Source: Cohnella endophytica
Lineage (GTDB): Bacteria > Bacillota > Bacilli > Paenibacillales > Paenibacillaceae
NCBI RefSeq assembly: GCF_003628305.1
Contig: NZ_RBZM01000011.1
Coordinates: 124,001-188,000 of the forward strand
Direction: 5' to 3'
DNA: 64,000 nt
Positions 1-8,305 of the stretch are shown here, piece after piece (the first letter of the stretch is position 1; the number at the start of each line of letters is the position of its first letter). The translations under genes were made by a program, and so were the position numbers. The notes under the pieces are model-generated. The model saw only the letters and a list, made by a program, of their open reading frames with translations, made no database searches and was not told where the DNA came from.

Positions 1-1619
1 GACAGTATTCTTTTGGCGTTGCCGTATACCGTGGTTCCCGTACCGTATAAGAACACGTACAGGGCGACCAATGCGATCGGCGCCAAGTGCAGCAAAGCTA
101 CGCCGCGGAACTGTTGAAGCACCAAACTATACGAAATATGGTTAAGCAGCGCCACGATAAAAGGGATACCCGCAAGCGACAACAGCGTAGTCCGGACGAG
201 AAGCAAAATTGCCCCTCCCAATCTGCGAACTCCCGAGATCGGTTGGCCCGCTCCGTTTTCTCTCAGAACGCGAAGGCGCTTGACGAGCAATATGACGGAA
301 GCCGTCGGCGCGGAGATGGCAGCAAGCAGCGCTAACGCCTGTACCATAAGCGTCGGGCTCAGAACGTATAGGCCGGCTCCCCCGATTCCTCCGATAAGGA
401 GCGCGGGAAGAAGCAACCCTGGCACGAACAAGCCGAAGGTTAGAGCGATAAGCACCATCGCGCCAATCATCGTGATACCTCTCAGCAAGAGCTCCTGCGG
501 AGCTTTATGCACGTCGAACGCCTGCGGCACTCCGACTTCGAAGCCGAAATCTTTCAATTGCTGTACGACGCCGACCGAGTCTTCATCGCCTTGCAGAACG
601 TCCTCGATCATCTGCATTGGGTGAGTGACTTGCCCTTTGACTACGTCCTTGACCGCTGCCGCGCGCAAATAGAGCAAACGTACGTCGCGATCCTTAACGG
701 CCAATACGAGACGGTCTTCCAGAACGGGCTGCTTGATGACGGTCATTTCCGCCGCTCCGACGGAATGAGCCCGGATCGCGTTATAATCGAGCAGGTTGGC
801 GAGCGTCGCCATCCCTTTCTGAGGAACCTTTAAGTTTTCGAAAATCGCTACGCCGATTTTGTGCTTCTTCAGTTCGCTGGCGAAGGTATGCAGGTTGGCG
901 ATGGAGATTTTATCGCCCTTGCCGTAGCCCGTAACCGCGTCTCCGTCGAATGCCACCTGCTTCACGCCCAAGTCTTGGAACGACTGAAGCCACTTGTCCA
1001 TTTCTTTCGGATCGAACCGTTCGAAACGATCCGACAGCCTCGGCACGATGTTAAAGCCCGCGTCGTGAAGCATTTGCATCGCCAATGGATTCGGCTGCAT
1101 CGGACGGATAGAAGCGTCGTCGTAGCCCATGTTGATGCGCAAGCCCGCCTGGCCCTTTACCGTCCACTCCGTGACCTTCGCGCCGTGCTGGTTAAACGCC
1201 CATTCGATGATCGGACGAAGCGTTTGTATGTGCTCAGGGCGATTGAATAAGAGGTACGTACCATTGTCCGTAGGGGGAGAAACCTGCCCCTCCAACAAAC
1301 CGGCCTGCAGGGTATTGTAGACGTTGATCTCGCCTGCCCAAGCAAGTTCCTCCAGCGTGCTCTCGAACACGGTCATGCTGTTGACGCCCGAAGCCTTCAA
1401 CAGCTTAAGTTGCTCCTGCACGAACCCCTGCGGGTCCGCTTGCGTATTGCCCACTTGGAGCAAATCGCGATAATCCATACCGATGGCGACTTTATCGGCG
1501 GAAGTCTCCGTCTGTACCCTCGCGTACATGACCGGCAAAGCCGCGACGACGCCTACCAACACGACCCACCAAAGCCATTTCGCAAATCTTGCGTTCCATC
1601 TGTTTAACCACTGGGGCAC
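1..1619 (-). CDS. DUF5693-type membrane protein, partial at window edge
   Basis: The frame is open from the start to the left edge, so the C-terminus lies outside. The N-terminus has one membrane segment (WLWWVVLVGVVAALPV), followed by about 300 residues of soluble domain, then several hydrophobic helices near the cut end. I recognise it as resembling the DUF5693 family of Paenibacillaceae, whose function is unknown; in that group it is often found near csaB, the cell-wall pyruvyl transferase, but csaB is not visible here. The GTG start at 1619 is preferred because AAGGAG lies 9 bases upstream. An in-frame ATG at 1637 has no ribosome site. The gene closely follows pgcA, so they are probably co-transcribed. 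Confidence 0.72.
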   Translation of the reverse strand, partial: MPQWLNRWNARFAKWLWWVVLVGVVAALPVMYARVQTETSADKVAIGMDYRDLLQVGNTQADPQGFVQEQLKLLKASGVNSMTVFESTLEELAWAGEINVYNTLQAGLLEGQVSPPTDNGTYLLFNRPEHIQTLRPIIEWAFNQHGAKVTEWTVKGQAGLRINMGYDDASIRPMQPNPLAMQMLHDAGFNIVPRLSDRFERFDPKEMDKWLQSFQDLGVKQVAFDGDAVTGYGKGDKISIANLHTFASELKKHKIGVAIFENLKVPQKGMATLANLLDYNAIRAHSVGAAEMTVIKQPVLEDRLVLAVKDRDVRLLYLRAAAVKDVVKGQVTHPMQMIEDVLQGDEDSVGVVQQLKDFGFEVGVPQAFDVHKAPQELLLRGITMIGAMVLIALTFGLFVPGLLLPALLIGGIGGAGLYVLSPTLMVQALALLAAISAPTASVILLVKRLRVLRENGAGQPISGVRRLGGAILLLVRTTLLSLAGIPFIVALLNHISYSLVLQQFRGVALLHLAPIALVALYVFLYGTGTTVYGNAKRIL

Positions 1620-1642
1620 TACGGTCCACTCCTTCATTTCGT

Positions 1643-3346
1643 CTAGGCCAGCGAATCTACCCGTGCCATAACCGCTTTAGACAGCTGTCCGAGCGCTACT
1701 TTCGCGTTATCTAAGCTCGTGCCGCGCACCGCGAAATACACTTTGATCTTAGGTTCCGTCCCCGAAGGGCGCAAGCAGAACCATGAGCCATCCGCGAGCA
1801 TGAATTTCAACACGTTCTCCGCGGGCAATCCGTCAAGTCCCTTGGAATAGTCCAGCACGCGGGTAACCGCTACGCCTCCGAGCTCCGCGGGAGGATTCGA
1901 GCGCCAATCGTTCATGATCGCGCCGATCTGCTCGACTCCGTTTTTTCCTTTGAGCGTTCTTGATTCCAATTTTTCCAGATAAGTGCCGTATTGCTCGTAG
2001 AGCTCCAACAATACTTCATATAATGTCTTGCCTTGCGACTTATAGAACGCAGCCGCTTCGCAGATTAAGAGGGACGCCACGACGGCATCTTTATCCCGCG
2101 CGTACATGCCCGTGAGGTAACCGTAACTCTCCTCGTATCCGAACAGGAAAGAATGGGAGCCCGTAGCTTCGAACTTCGACATGAGCTCTCCGATATATTT
2201 GAACCCGGTCAAGGTGCTGAACACCTCGCAGCCGTAGGAAGCCGCGATGTCCGCTCCCATCTCGCTAGTAACGATCGTCTTAATGACCGCTCCGTTAGCG
2301 GGCAGTTTGTCCTGGGCACGCAAATTCGATAATAAGTAATTCACCATTAACGCACCCGATTGATTGCCCGTGAGAACGACGAATTCGCCTTTATCGTTCT
2401 TCACGACGGCGCCCATTCGATCGCAATCCGGATCCGTTCCGACGATAATATCGGCGCCGGTCTCGTTCGCGAGCTTAATCGCCAGCGTGAAAGCTTCTTG
2501 TTCTTCCGGGTTCGGAGATTTCACCGTAGGGAACAACCCGTTCGGCTGTTCCTGTTCAGGAACGACGCGGACGTTGGCGAAGCCGGCTTGCGCCAATACG
2601 TTCCGGATCGGTACGTTACCCGCGCCGTGAAGCGGCGTGAACACGACGCCAAGATCGGCTCCGGCTCCGCCTTGAAGCACGTCCGGGCGAACGGACTGAG
2701 CGACGACGGTGTCCACGAAACGTTGATCCTCGGCATCCCCGAGCCAACGAATAAGCCCTTGCCCTTCGGCTTCCGCTTGCGTGAGCCGTTTGACTTGGTC
2801 GAAGGATTCGACGTCGCGTATGTACCCGATCACTTGCTCGGCATCGTGCGGAACGAGTTGTCCGCCATCCGCGCCATATACTTTGTACCCGTTATATTCC
2901 GGAGGGTTGTGGCTGGCCGTTACGACGATCCCGCCGGTTGCCCGAAGATCGCGAACCGCGAAAGATAATTGAGGAGTCGGACGCAAAGAACGGAATAAGT
3001 AAGTTCGAATGCCGTTCGCCGCAAGCACGCAAGCCGCCTCGAGCGAGTACACGTCCGAGTTGTTGCGAGAGTCGTGCGCGATGACGACGGATGGAGTCGC
3101 GGATTGTCCAAGCAAGAAATTAGCGAAGCCTTGCGTCGCCTTCCCGATGACGTAACGGTTCATCCGGTTCGTTCCCGCTCCCATAACCCCGCGAAGACCG
3201 CCCGTACCGAACTCGAGATCCCTATAGAAGCGGTCTTCGATTTCGCCGGTTTGTCCCGCGATCTCCCGTAATTCTTCCTTTGTTTTCTCGTCGACGTTCG
3301 GGTCGCTCAACCATGCCTCATATACTTGTTGCGGATTCTTTGCCAT
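1643..3346 (-). CDS. pgcA: Phosphoglucomutase / phosphomannomutase
   Basis: This cytoplasmic alpha-D-phosphohexomutase (567 residues, close to the 581 of B. subtilis PgcA) interconverts glucose 6-phosphate and glucose 1-phosphate, feeding UDP-glucose for teichoic acid, glycolipid and exopolysaccharide synthesis. The four signatures are visible: the phosphoserine loop TASHNPPEYNGYK with Ser145, the metal loop DPDCDRMG near residue 305, the sugar loop GYEESYGY, and the phosphate loop RPSGTEPKIK near the C-terminus. AAGGGG precedes the ATG. The gene follows fabZ by 20 bases and precedes the DUF5693 gene. Exact substrate preference (glucose or mannose) cannot be read from the sequence. Confidence 0.93.
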   Translation of the reverse strand: MAKNPQQVYEAWLSDPNVDEKTKEELREIAGQTGEIEDRFYRDLEFGTGGLRGVMGAGTNRMNRYVIGKATQGFANFLLGQSATPSVVIAHDSRNNSDVYSLEAACVLAANGIRTYLFRSLRPTPQLSFAVRDLRATGGIVVTASHNPPEYNGYKVYGADGGQLVPHDAEQVIGYIRDVESFDQVKRLTQAEAEGQGLIRWLGDAEDQRFVDTVVAQSVRPDVLQGGAGADLGVVFTPLHGAGNVPIRNVLAQAGFANVRVVPEQEQPNGLFPTVKSPNPEEQEAFTLAIKLANETGADIIVGTDPDCDRMGAVVKNDKGEFVVLTGNQSGALMVNYLLSNLRAQDKLPANGAVIKTIVTSEMGADIAASYGCEVFSTLTGFKYIGELMSKFEATGSHSFLFGYEESYGYLTGMYARDKDAVVASLLICEAAAFYKSQGKTLYEVLLELYEQYGTYLEKLESRTLKGKNGVEQIGAIMNDWRSNPPAELGGVAVTRVLDYSKGLDGLPAENVLKFMLADGSWFCLRPSGTEPKIKVYFAVRGTSLDNAKVALGQLSKAVMARVDSLA

Positions 3347-3366
3347 TCGCGTATTCCCCTTTCGGA

Positions 3367-3804
3367 TTAGCCTTTTGACGGATCGGACAGCGCGAACATC
3401 AGCTCGCCTTCGGCTACGATCGTATCTCCCACCCTGGCGGTACCCCGGCCTTTGCCGATCGGTCCCTTCAAGCGCGTAACTTCCAACTCCAAAGTGAGCG
3501 TGTCTCCCGGTTTAACCTGTCCGCGGAATCTGAATTCGTCGATGCCCGCGAAAAATCCAAGCTTGCCTCTATTTTCTTCAAGCGCAAGCATGGCCACCGT
3601 TCCGACTTGAGCTAGCGCTTCTACGATCAGCACGCCCGGCATAACCGGATAGCCCGGAAAATGACCGACGAAATAAGGCTCGTTCATCGTTACGTTCTTC
3701 AGCCCTACCGCGCGCTTGCCCGGCTCCAGCTCCAAGATGCGGTCAACGAGCAAGAACGGGGGGCGGTGGGGAATTAATTCTTGAATTTGTACGATATCCA
3801 ACAT
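3367..3804 (-). CDS. fabZ: 3-hydroxyacyl-ACP dehydratase FabZ
   Basis: FabZ removes water from (3R)-hydroxyacyl-ACP in each cycle of type II fatty acid synthesis in the cytoplasm. The protein is 145 residues, the normal size for this single hot-dog fold. The catalytic His48 lies in VGHFPGYPVMPGV and Glu62 in VEALAQ, the classical pair. GGAGG precedes the ATG. In B. subtilis fabZ (ywpB) also lies next to flhO-flhP, so its position here supports the call. It heads a probable fabZ-pgcA-DUF5693 unit. Confidence 0.95.
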   Translation of the reverse strand: MLDIVQIQELIPHRPPFLLVDRILELEPGKRAVGLKNVTMNEPYFVGHFPGYPVMPGVLIVEALAQVGTVAMLALEENRGKLGFFAGIDEFRFRGQVKPGDTLTLELEVTRLKGPIGKGRGTARVGDTIVAEGELMFALSDPSKG

Positions 3805-3992
3805 TTCTGGTTCCTCCGATTGGGCGACGTCCGGCGTCGCGATGTTGAGTTGTCGGGTCGCGCATAAGCCGCCTCGCGGCGGCGAATAATACGATCATCC
3901 CTGAAGCGAGCTGCAGTCGCGAAGGTTGATATAAGAGAGCTTGCCGCCATAAGCCGGCCGCGGGCTCTTTTGTGATCTTCGCGCTCCTTTTA

Positions 3993-4502
3993 TCAGGATG
4001 CCCTGTTTAAACTTTTGAATTTCATAAAATAAATAAACGAAGCGACGAACGATAAAACAATACCGCACCAAAGCACGGTAAGGCCTCCCGGCAGATCGAA
4101 GAACATAAGCGTGATCGCGACGTAGTAGATCACCGTAGTCGCTTTGCCGAGCAAATTCGCCGGAACGGTCTTCAAACCGCGGAAGTGGAAAATGGCCGAG
4201 CCGATGATCATCGCGAGCTCCCGGAACGCCATAACCGCGAATGCGACTAACGGGAGTACGCTTTTAATAAGAAGCGCAAGAACGACGGACAACATCATCA
4301 GCTTGTCCGCTAGCGGGTCCAGCATGCTTCCGGTTAACGTGATCTGGCCGCTTCGGCGAGCGATATAACCGTCCAGAATATCGGTTACCCCGGCTACAAG
4401 CAAAATGCACAAAGCGACGATCGGCTCATCGTTCAAATAAAACAATAAAAACAGGGGGATCAATACGAACCGGGACATCGTCAAACTATTGGGTACGTTC
4501 AT
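3993..4502 (-). CDS. CDP-alcohol phosphatidyltransferase, PgsA-like
   Basis: This integral membrane enzyme of 169 residues transfers a phosphatidyl group from CDP-diacylglycerol to an alcohol, probably glycerol 3-phosphate. The signature D-x2-DG-x2-AR-x8-G-x3-D-x3-D is complete, running from DILDGYIARR to SMLDPLADK, so all metal-binding aspartates are present. Four or five further hydrophobic helices follow. It is a little shorter than typical PgsA. In Bacillus and its relatives the housekeeping pgsA normally lies near recA, so this may be a second paralogue; cardiolipin or other head groups cannot be excluded. GGGGAGG lies upstream of the ATG. Confidence 0.82.
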   Translation of the reverse strand: MNVPNSLTMSRFVLIPLFLLFYLNDEPIVALCILLVAGVTDILDGYIARRSGQITLTGSMLDPLADKLMMLSVVLALLIKSVLPLVAFAVMAFRELAMIIGSAIFHFRGLKTVPANLLGKATTVIYYVAITLMFFDLPGGLTVLWCGIVLSFVASFIYFMKFKSLNRAS

Positions 4503-4564
4503 CCCCTAGTCCTCCCCACTTCCATAAAGTTCCCCATCATTATAACGCTCACCTCTACAAATGA

Positions 4565-4593
4565 AAACTCCCCGGGCGGAAGCCGGGGAGTTT
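4565..4593 (-). terminator. Rho-independent terminator of the flhO-flhP-EpuA unit
   Basis: A perfect 11-bp stem (AAACTCCCCGG with CCGGGGAGTTT) around a 7-base loop lies 31 bases past the end of the EpuA-like gene. Read on the minus strand it ends in a short run of T. It separates the flagellar unit from the PgsA-like gene. Confidence 0.8.
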
Positions 4594-4623
4594 CTGTCCC
4601 GGTTGCAAGACGCAGGCCAGGCA

Positions 4624-4857
4624 TCAGCCGCTCTCCGCGAACACGAGATCATACATATGCTTCCAAGTGGTTGAATCGAACACTTCCGACGTGGGCCTGT
4701 TTCCCAGAACAACGTATCCGACCGCCAACCCTATGATGAGAGCAGCGATACATAAGACGGGGATTATCAGTACTTTGATGCTTGTCCATATGATTCGGGC
4801 GATTATCCTGCCGGAGGAACGCCGGTTAGGTTCATTAGGACGGGATGTCGCTTTCAT
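4624..4857 (-). CDS. Small EpuA-like membrane protein
   Basis: This is a 77-residue protein with a basic N-terminus (about 25 residues), one strongly hydrophobic segment near residues 26-53, and a short outside tail. The pattern matches the EpuA family (Pfam PF11772), often mislabelled DNA-directed RNA polymerase subunit beta in databases. Nothing in it resembles RNA polymerase, and its function is unknown. AAGGAG lies upstream of the ATG. It follows flhP by 67 bases and is the last gene before a strong terminator. Confidence 0.72.
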   Translation of the reverse strand: MKATSRPNEPNRRSSGRIIARIIWTSIKVLIIPVLCIAALIIGLAVGYVVLGNRPTSEVFDSTTWKHMYDLVFAESG

Positions 4858-4924
4858 GAAGCTTTCGTCTCCTTCAAGCGCGCAACGCCGTGGTCCCGTA
4901 GAGCCCGGGTCCGCCGCTAATCCC

Positions 4925-5764
4925 TTAACCGCGCAGGCTATTCGCCATCCCCATCATTTGTTCGCTTGAGGAAAGCGCCCTTGCGCTAAGTTGATAGGCT
5001 CGTTGCACGATCATTAAATCTGTCATTTCGTCCGCCATGTTCACGTTGGATTGCTCCACGAAGCCTTGACGAACCGTAATGCCGGTTTCTCCGTTCGGCA
5101 ACGCGGCAATATCCCTTACGACATTGCCCGGAGCAACGTTGGCCGGTACTCCGTATAAGTTGTCCGCGACCGCTTGCAAGAGGCTGGGATTCGTCACTTC
5201 GACCAACTTAAGCTTGCCGAGCGCGATCGGCTCCAAGCCGTTGCCGACCGCTGTTAAAGTGCCGTCCGTCGCTACCGAAAGATCATACCCCTCGGGCACG
5301 CGAACGAAATCCTCCGTCCCGCCTACGTCCGCAACGACTTGCTGACCGGAGTTCGTGACCAAAATGCGATCGCCGTTGGCATCCGGAATGAGTTGAAACG
5401 GACCATGGCGGGTAAATGCACGAGCGCCATTGAGGTTGCCATCCGTACGAACCTCGAACAATCCGTTGCCCTCGATCGCGATATCCGTCATGTTGCCCGT
5501 CTGCTGCAACACGCCTTGGGAGAGATCCGTCTGCATGGCGGCCAATCTCGCTCCCCAGCCAAGGGTGAAGCCCAGCGGCGTGCGGCGTCCCGGCAGGCTG
5601 AAATCCTGCTCTTGCGGGCTGAGGCTAGTCAAAATATCTTCGAACACCGCGGTTTTGCGTTTGTAGCCGACGGTGTTGGAGTTGGCGATATTATCGGCAA
5701 GCATGTCCAACTTTTGTTGTAGGGCGCCCATAGAAGTGGACGCGATGCTCATGGAGCTGTTCAC
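4925..5764 (-). CDS. flhP: Flagellar hook-basal body protein FlhP
   Basis: This rod/hook-type axial protein of the flagellar basal body has 279 residues (B. subtilis FlhP has 268). The N-terminal flg_bb_rod motif is clear (NIANSNTVGYKRK), as is the C-terminal heptad helix NVNMADEMTDLMIVQRAYQ, which packs in the coiled-coil core of the rod. A FlgE/F/G-like middle domain lies between. The start is GTG with AGGAGG nine bases upstream. It lies directly after flhO, the order known from B. subtilis. FlhO and FlhP are placed in the distal rod; here that rests on homology. Confidence 0.9.
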   Translation of the reverse strand: MNSSMSIASTSMGALQQKLDMLADNIANSNTVGYKRKTAVFEDILTSLSPQEQDFSLPGRRTPLGFTLGWGARLAAMQTDLSQGVLQQTGNMTDIAIEGNGLFEVRTDGNLNGARAFTRHGPFQLIPDANGDRILVTNSGQQVVADVGGTEDFVRVPEGYDLSVATDGTLTAVGNGLEPIALGKLKLVEVTNPSLLQAVADNLYGVPANVAPGNVVRDIAALPNGETGITVRQGFVEQSNVNMADEMTDLMIVQRAYQLSARALSSSEQMMGMANSLRG

Positions 5765-5790
5765 TTAGGAGTTCCTCCTATTCGTGTAGG

Positions 5791-6657
5791 TTATACGCGT
5801 CCGATTTCGTTAACGGCTTTTTCCAAGCTGCGGTCGTAGGTTTGGATAACTTTCTGATTCGCTTCGTATGCGCGCAGCGCCGCCATTAGGTCTACGGACG
5901 ATTGGGCGGCATCCACGTTGGAGCGCTCTAGATAGCCTTGTCGGACGTCTACCCGGTCGCCTGCCGCGATCTGTCTAATGCCCGCCGGATCTCCGGCATA
6001 GCGGAAAAGTCCGTCGCCTTGCCGGACGAGCAGATAAGGGTTGTCTACTCTCATTATGCGAAGTTGCGGGTTGCCGGCCAAGGGCTGTCCGGTCGATTTG
6101 TCCAACAATCTTCCGTCGCCAGATACGCTTACTTGATCCCAAGAAACGTTCACGACGATGGGTTGGCCGTTCGCCCCTACGACGCTGAGCCCGTCGGCGG
6201 TCAAGAGCGTGCCGTCCGCGGCCGTCTTAAAGCTGCCGTCCCTCGTATATTCTTCCGCGCCGTTCGTCGACAAGACCGAGAAGAAGGCTTGCGGCTTATA
6301 AGTAACTTGTCCGTTCGCATCGATGGATTTGCCGGACTCGTCGAAGTTGACGCCGTCCACGAGCATGTCCGAGACTAAGGCCAAGTCCTGATTGCGATAA
6401 GTTTGTTGCAGATCCCCTTGGGTCAACTGCATAAGGTTTTCTTCCGCGAACACGCCCGTGCTCAGCTTCCCTATGCTGCCCTCCTTAGGATTAGCCCCTC
6501 CCATAACGGAGATCAGCATGTCCGGGAACGAACGGTTAACCGCATTGCTGCCCTTGAATCCCGGCGTATTGAGGTTCGCGATATTATTCGTGATCGTATC
6601 GTGGCGCCGTTGTTGCGCCACCATTCCGGACGCTGCCGTGTATAACCCTCTAAGCAT
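5791..6657 (-). CDS. flhO: Flagellar hook-basal body protein FlhO
   Basis: This paralogue of FlhP (288 residues) is also a rod component. It opens with MLRGLYTAASGMVAQQRRHD and NIANLNTPGFKG, the rod-protein signature, and closes with the helix NVDAAQSSVDLMAALRAYEANQKVI. FlgG-like central strands lie between. AGGAGG is 6 bases before the ATG. It sits between mbl and flhP as in B. subtilis. The rest of the flagellar genes are not in the window, so it depends on a flagellar cluster elsewhere. Confidence 0.9.
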   Translation of the reverse strand: MLRGLYTAASGMVAQQRRHDTITNNIANLNTPGFKGSNAVNRSFPDMLISVMGGANPKEGSIGKLSTGVFAEENLMQLTQGDLQQTYRNQDLALVSDMLVDGVNFDESGKSIDANGQVTYKPQAFFSVLSTNGAEEYTRDGSFKTAADGTLLTADGLSVVGANGQPIVVNVSWDQVSVSGDGRLLDKSTGQPLAGNPQLRIMRVDNPYLLVRQGDGLFRYAGDPAGIRQIAAGDRVDVRQGYLERSNVDAAQSSVDLMAALRAYEANQKVIQTYDRSLEKAVNEIGRV

Positions 6658-6711
6658 GGAGAATCCTCCTCATATGCGTTGCGCTTGACTGCCGAGCTTC
6701 CGTCGTAAGGA

Positions 6712-7710
6712 TTACCCTAGCTTGCGAGTCATTTTGTCGAGATGGTCGAGCATGATTCCCGTTCCTTTAACGACGCAATGCTTCGGATCTTCGGCGATCA
6801 GGACGGGCACTTTGATCTCGTCCGCGAGCAACGCGTCCAAGCCGTCCAGCAACGCTCCGCCGCCGGTCAAGATTACTCCGCGGTCGATAATGTCCGCGGA
6901 CAATTCCGGAGGCGTGCGTTCCAAGACGGATTTCGCCGACGCGACGATCGACATGACCGGCTCCCATAGCGCTTCGCGCACTTCGTCGGAGTGGATCGTC
7001 ACCGTAAGCGGAAGGCCGGTAACCATGTCGCGGCCGCGAATATCCATCTCTTCCCTGCGGCCGTTCAGGTATACGGTTCCGATCTTGATCTTAATGTCCT
7101 CGCTCGTGCGTTCGCCGATAAGTAGCTTGTATTTGTTCTTTATGTAGCGCATGATCGCGGAATCGAACTTGTCCCCCGCGACTTTAAGAGAAGAGGCGGT
7201 TACGACGTCGCCCATGGAAAGAACGGCAACATCCGTCGTACCACCGCCTATGTCTACCACCATATTCCCGCTCGGCTGGAAAATGTCCATTCCCGCTCCG
7301 ATGGCCGCCGCTTTCGCTTCCTCTTCAAGGAATACTTCCTTGGCTCCGCTTCTCTCGGCCGCTTCGCGAATCGCTTTCTGTTCAACGGACGTAATATTCG
7401 TAGGAGCGCAGATCAGAATACGCGGACGGCTATACCAGTTCCTGCCGCCGACGCGCTGAATGAATGCCTTAAGCATCATGTCCGTCACTTCGAAGTCGGC
7501 GATAACACCGTCCCTAAGCGGACGGATCGCGATGATATTGCCGGGGGTACGTCCCACCATGCGATGAGCTTCTTCCCCGACCGCAAGCACTCTGCGAGTG
7601 TCGCTCTCGATCGCGACGACGGAAGGCTCGTCGAGTACGACTCCCTTGCCTTTCACATGAATAGAAACGTTAGCCGTCCCTAGATCGATGCCGATGTCTT
7701 TGCTAAACAT
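6712..7710 (-). CDS. mbl: Actin-like rod-shape protein Mbl
   Basis: This MreB-family actin homologue (332 residues) polymerises on the inner membrane face and directs lateral wall synthesis. Nucleotide-binding motifs are present: phosphate-1 IGIDLGTANV, phosphate-2 VVDIGGGTTDVAV, and the adenosine motif GVILTGGGALLDG. The ATG at 7710 is chosen over an upstream TTG at 7731 because GAGGG lies 11 bases before it and MFSKDIGIDLG is the usual family start. The spoIIID-mbl-flhO order identifies it as Mbl rather than MreB or MreBH; sequence alone would not separate them with certainty. Confidence 0.93.
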   Translation of the reverse strand: MFSKDIGIDLGTANVSIHVKGKGVVLDEPSVVAIESDTRRVLAVGEEAHRMVGRTPGNIIAIRPLRDGVIADFEVTDMMLKAFIQRVGGRNWYSRPRILICAPTNITSVEQKAIREAAERSGAKEVFLEEEAKAAAIGAGMDIFQPSGNMVVDIGGGTTDVAVLSMGDVVTASSLKVAGDKFDSAIMRYIKNKYKLLIGERTSEDIKIKIGTVYLNGRREEMDIRGRDMVTGLPLTVTIHSDEVREALWEPVMSIVASAKSVLERTPPELSADIIDRGVILTGGGALLDGLDALLADEIKVPVLIAEDPKHCVVKGTGIMLDHLDKMTRKLG

Positions 7711-7815
7711 GCGTCTATTATCCCTCGCCAAATAGTTAGTGTCTAATATTGTAATAGTATAATATTCGCCGCTTAAGCCGCAAATCCTTCTTTTTCTTCG
7801 ACACCGTTAGCAAAA

Positions 7816-8103
7816 TTATACTTTCCCCGCTGTCATAACTTCTCGTTTTTTGATCGTCGTCTTCTTGTATTTGATCTTGGTCGCTTCTCCCCCCCTTAGG
7901 TGCCGGATCGACTTATGGTACTCGAGGATGTGTTTAACCTGGTCCGCCAAATCCGGATTAATCTCGGGCAACCGTTCGGTAAGGTCTTTATGCACCGTGC
8001 TTTTGGAGACGCCGAATTCCTTGGCAATCGTTCGCACCGTATTGCGCGTCTCCACAATGCTGCGACCAATTTTAATCGTGCGTTCCTTGATGTAGTCGTG
8101 CAC
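7816..8103 (-). CDS. spoIIID: Sporulation transcription regulator SpoIIID
   Basis: This small DNA-binding protein (95 residues) both activates and represses mother-cell genes during the SigE stage of sporulation. The helix-turn-helix IAKEFGVSKSTVHKDLTERL and the basic tail after HLRGGEATKIKYKK closely match B. subtilis SpoIIID. A GTG start at 8103 is chosen: GGGAGG lies just upstream and HDYIKERTIKIG is the family N-terminus. An ORF extension to 8157 is unlikely to be translated. It is immediately upstream of mbl, as in B. subtilis. Confidence 0.95.
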   Translation of the reverse strand: MHDYIKERTIKIGRSIVETRNTVRTIAKEFGVSKSTVHKDLTERLPEINPDLADQVKHILEYHKSIRHLRGGEATKIKYKKTTIKKREVMTAGKV

Positions 8104-8159
8104 GCTCCCGCCTCCCTGCTGAAATAGATTGGTACAGTATATGAGGGGCGCGGTCACTT

Positions 8160-8188
8160 ATTCTATGTTGCCAAGCCTGACGAGCTAG
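8160..8188 (-). promoter_or_regulatory. Possible SigE-type promoter of spoIIID
   Basis: On the minus strand CATAGAAT (8160-8167) matches the SigE -10 pattern CATAnnnT. The -35 side (around CTAG) is weak. SigE control of spoIIID is known from B. subtilis; this site is inferred from that and from the -10 match. Confidence 0.35.
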
Positions 8189-8257
8189 GAAAGTCCCTTT
8201 TCTGACTCTTTTTATAGGTCCGACAGCCTTTCGGGTGCATCTTAAGCCCTAAGAAAA

Positions 8258-8288
8258 AAGACTTGAGGGGAAATTCCCCTCAAGTCTT
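8258..8288 (-). terminator. Terminator after the HD-GYP-type gene
   Basis: A 15-bp perfect inverted repeat (AAGACTTGAGGGGAA and its complement with a one-base centre) lies 17 bases past the stop of the gene at 8306. On the minus strand it is followed by TTTTTTC. Confidence 0.88.
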
Positions 8289-8305
8289 CGGACAGGTTGA
8301 TCGCG

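Noticed and set aside
4624..4857. DNA-directed RNA polymerase beta subunit
   Set aside because: The name is sometimes attached to EpuA-type proteins, but this 77-residue membrane peptide has no polymerase features.
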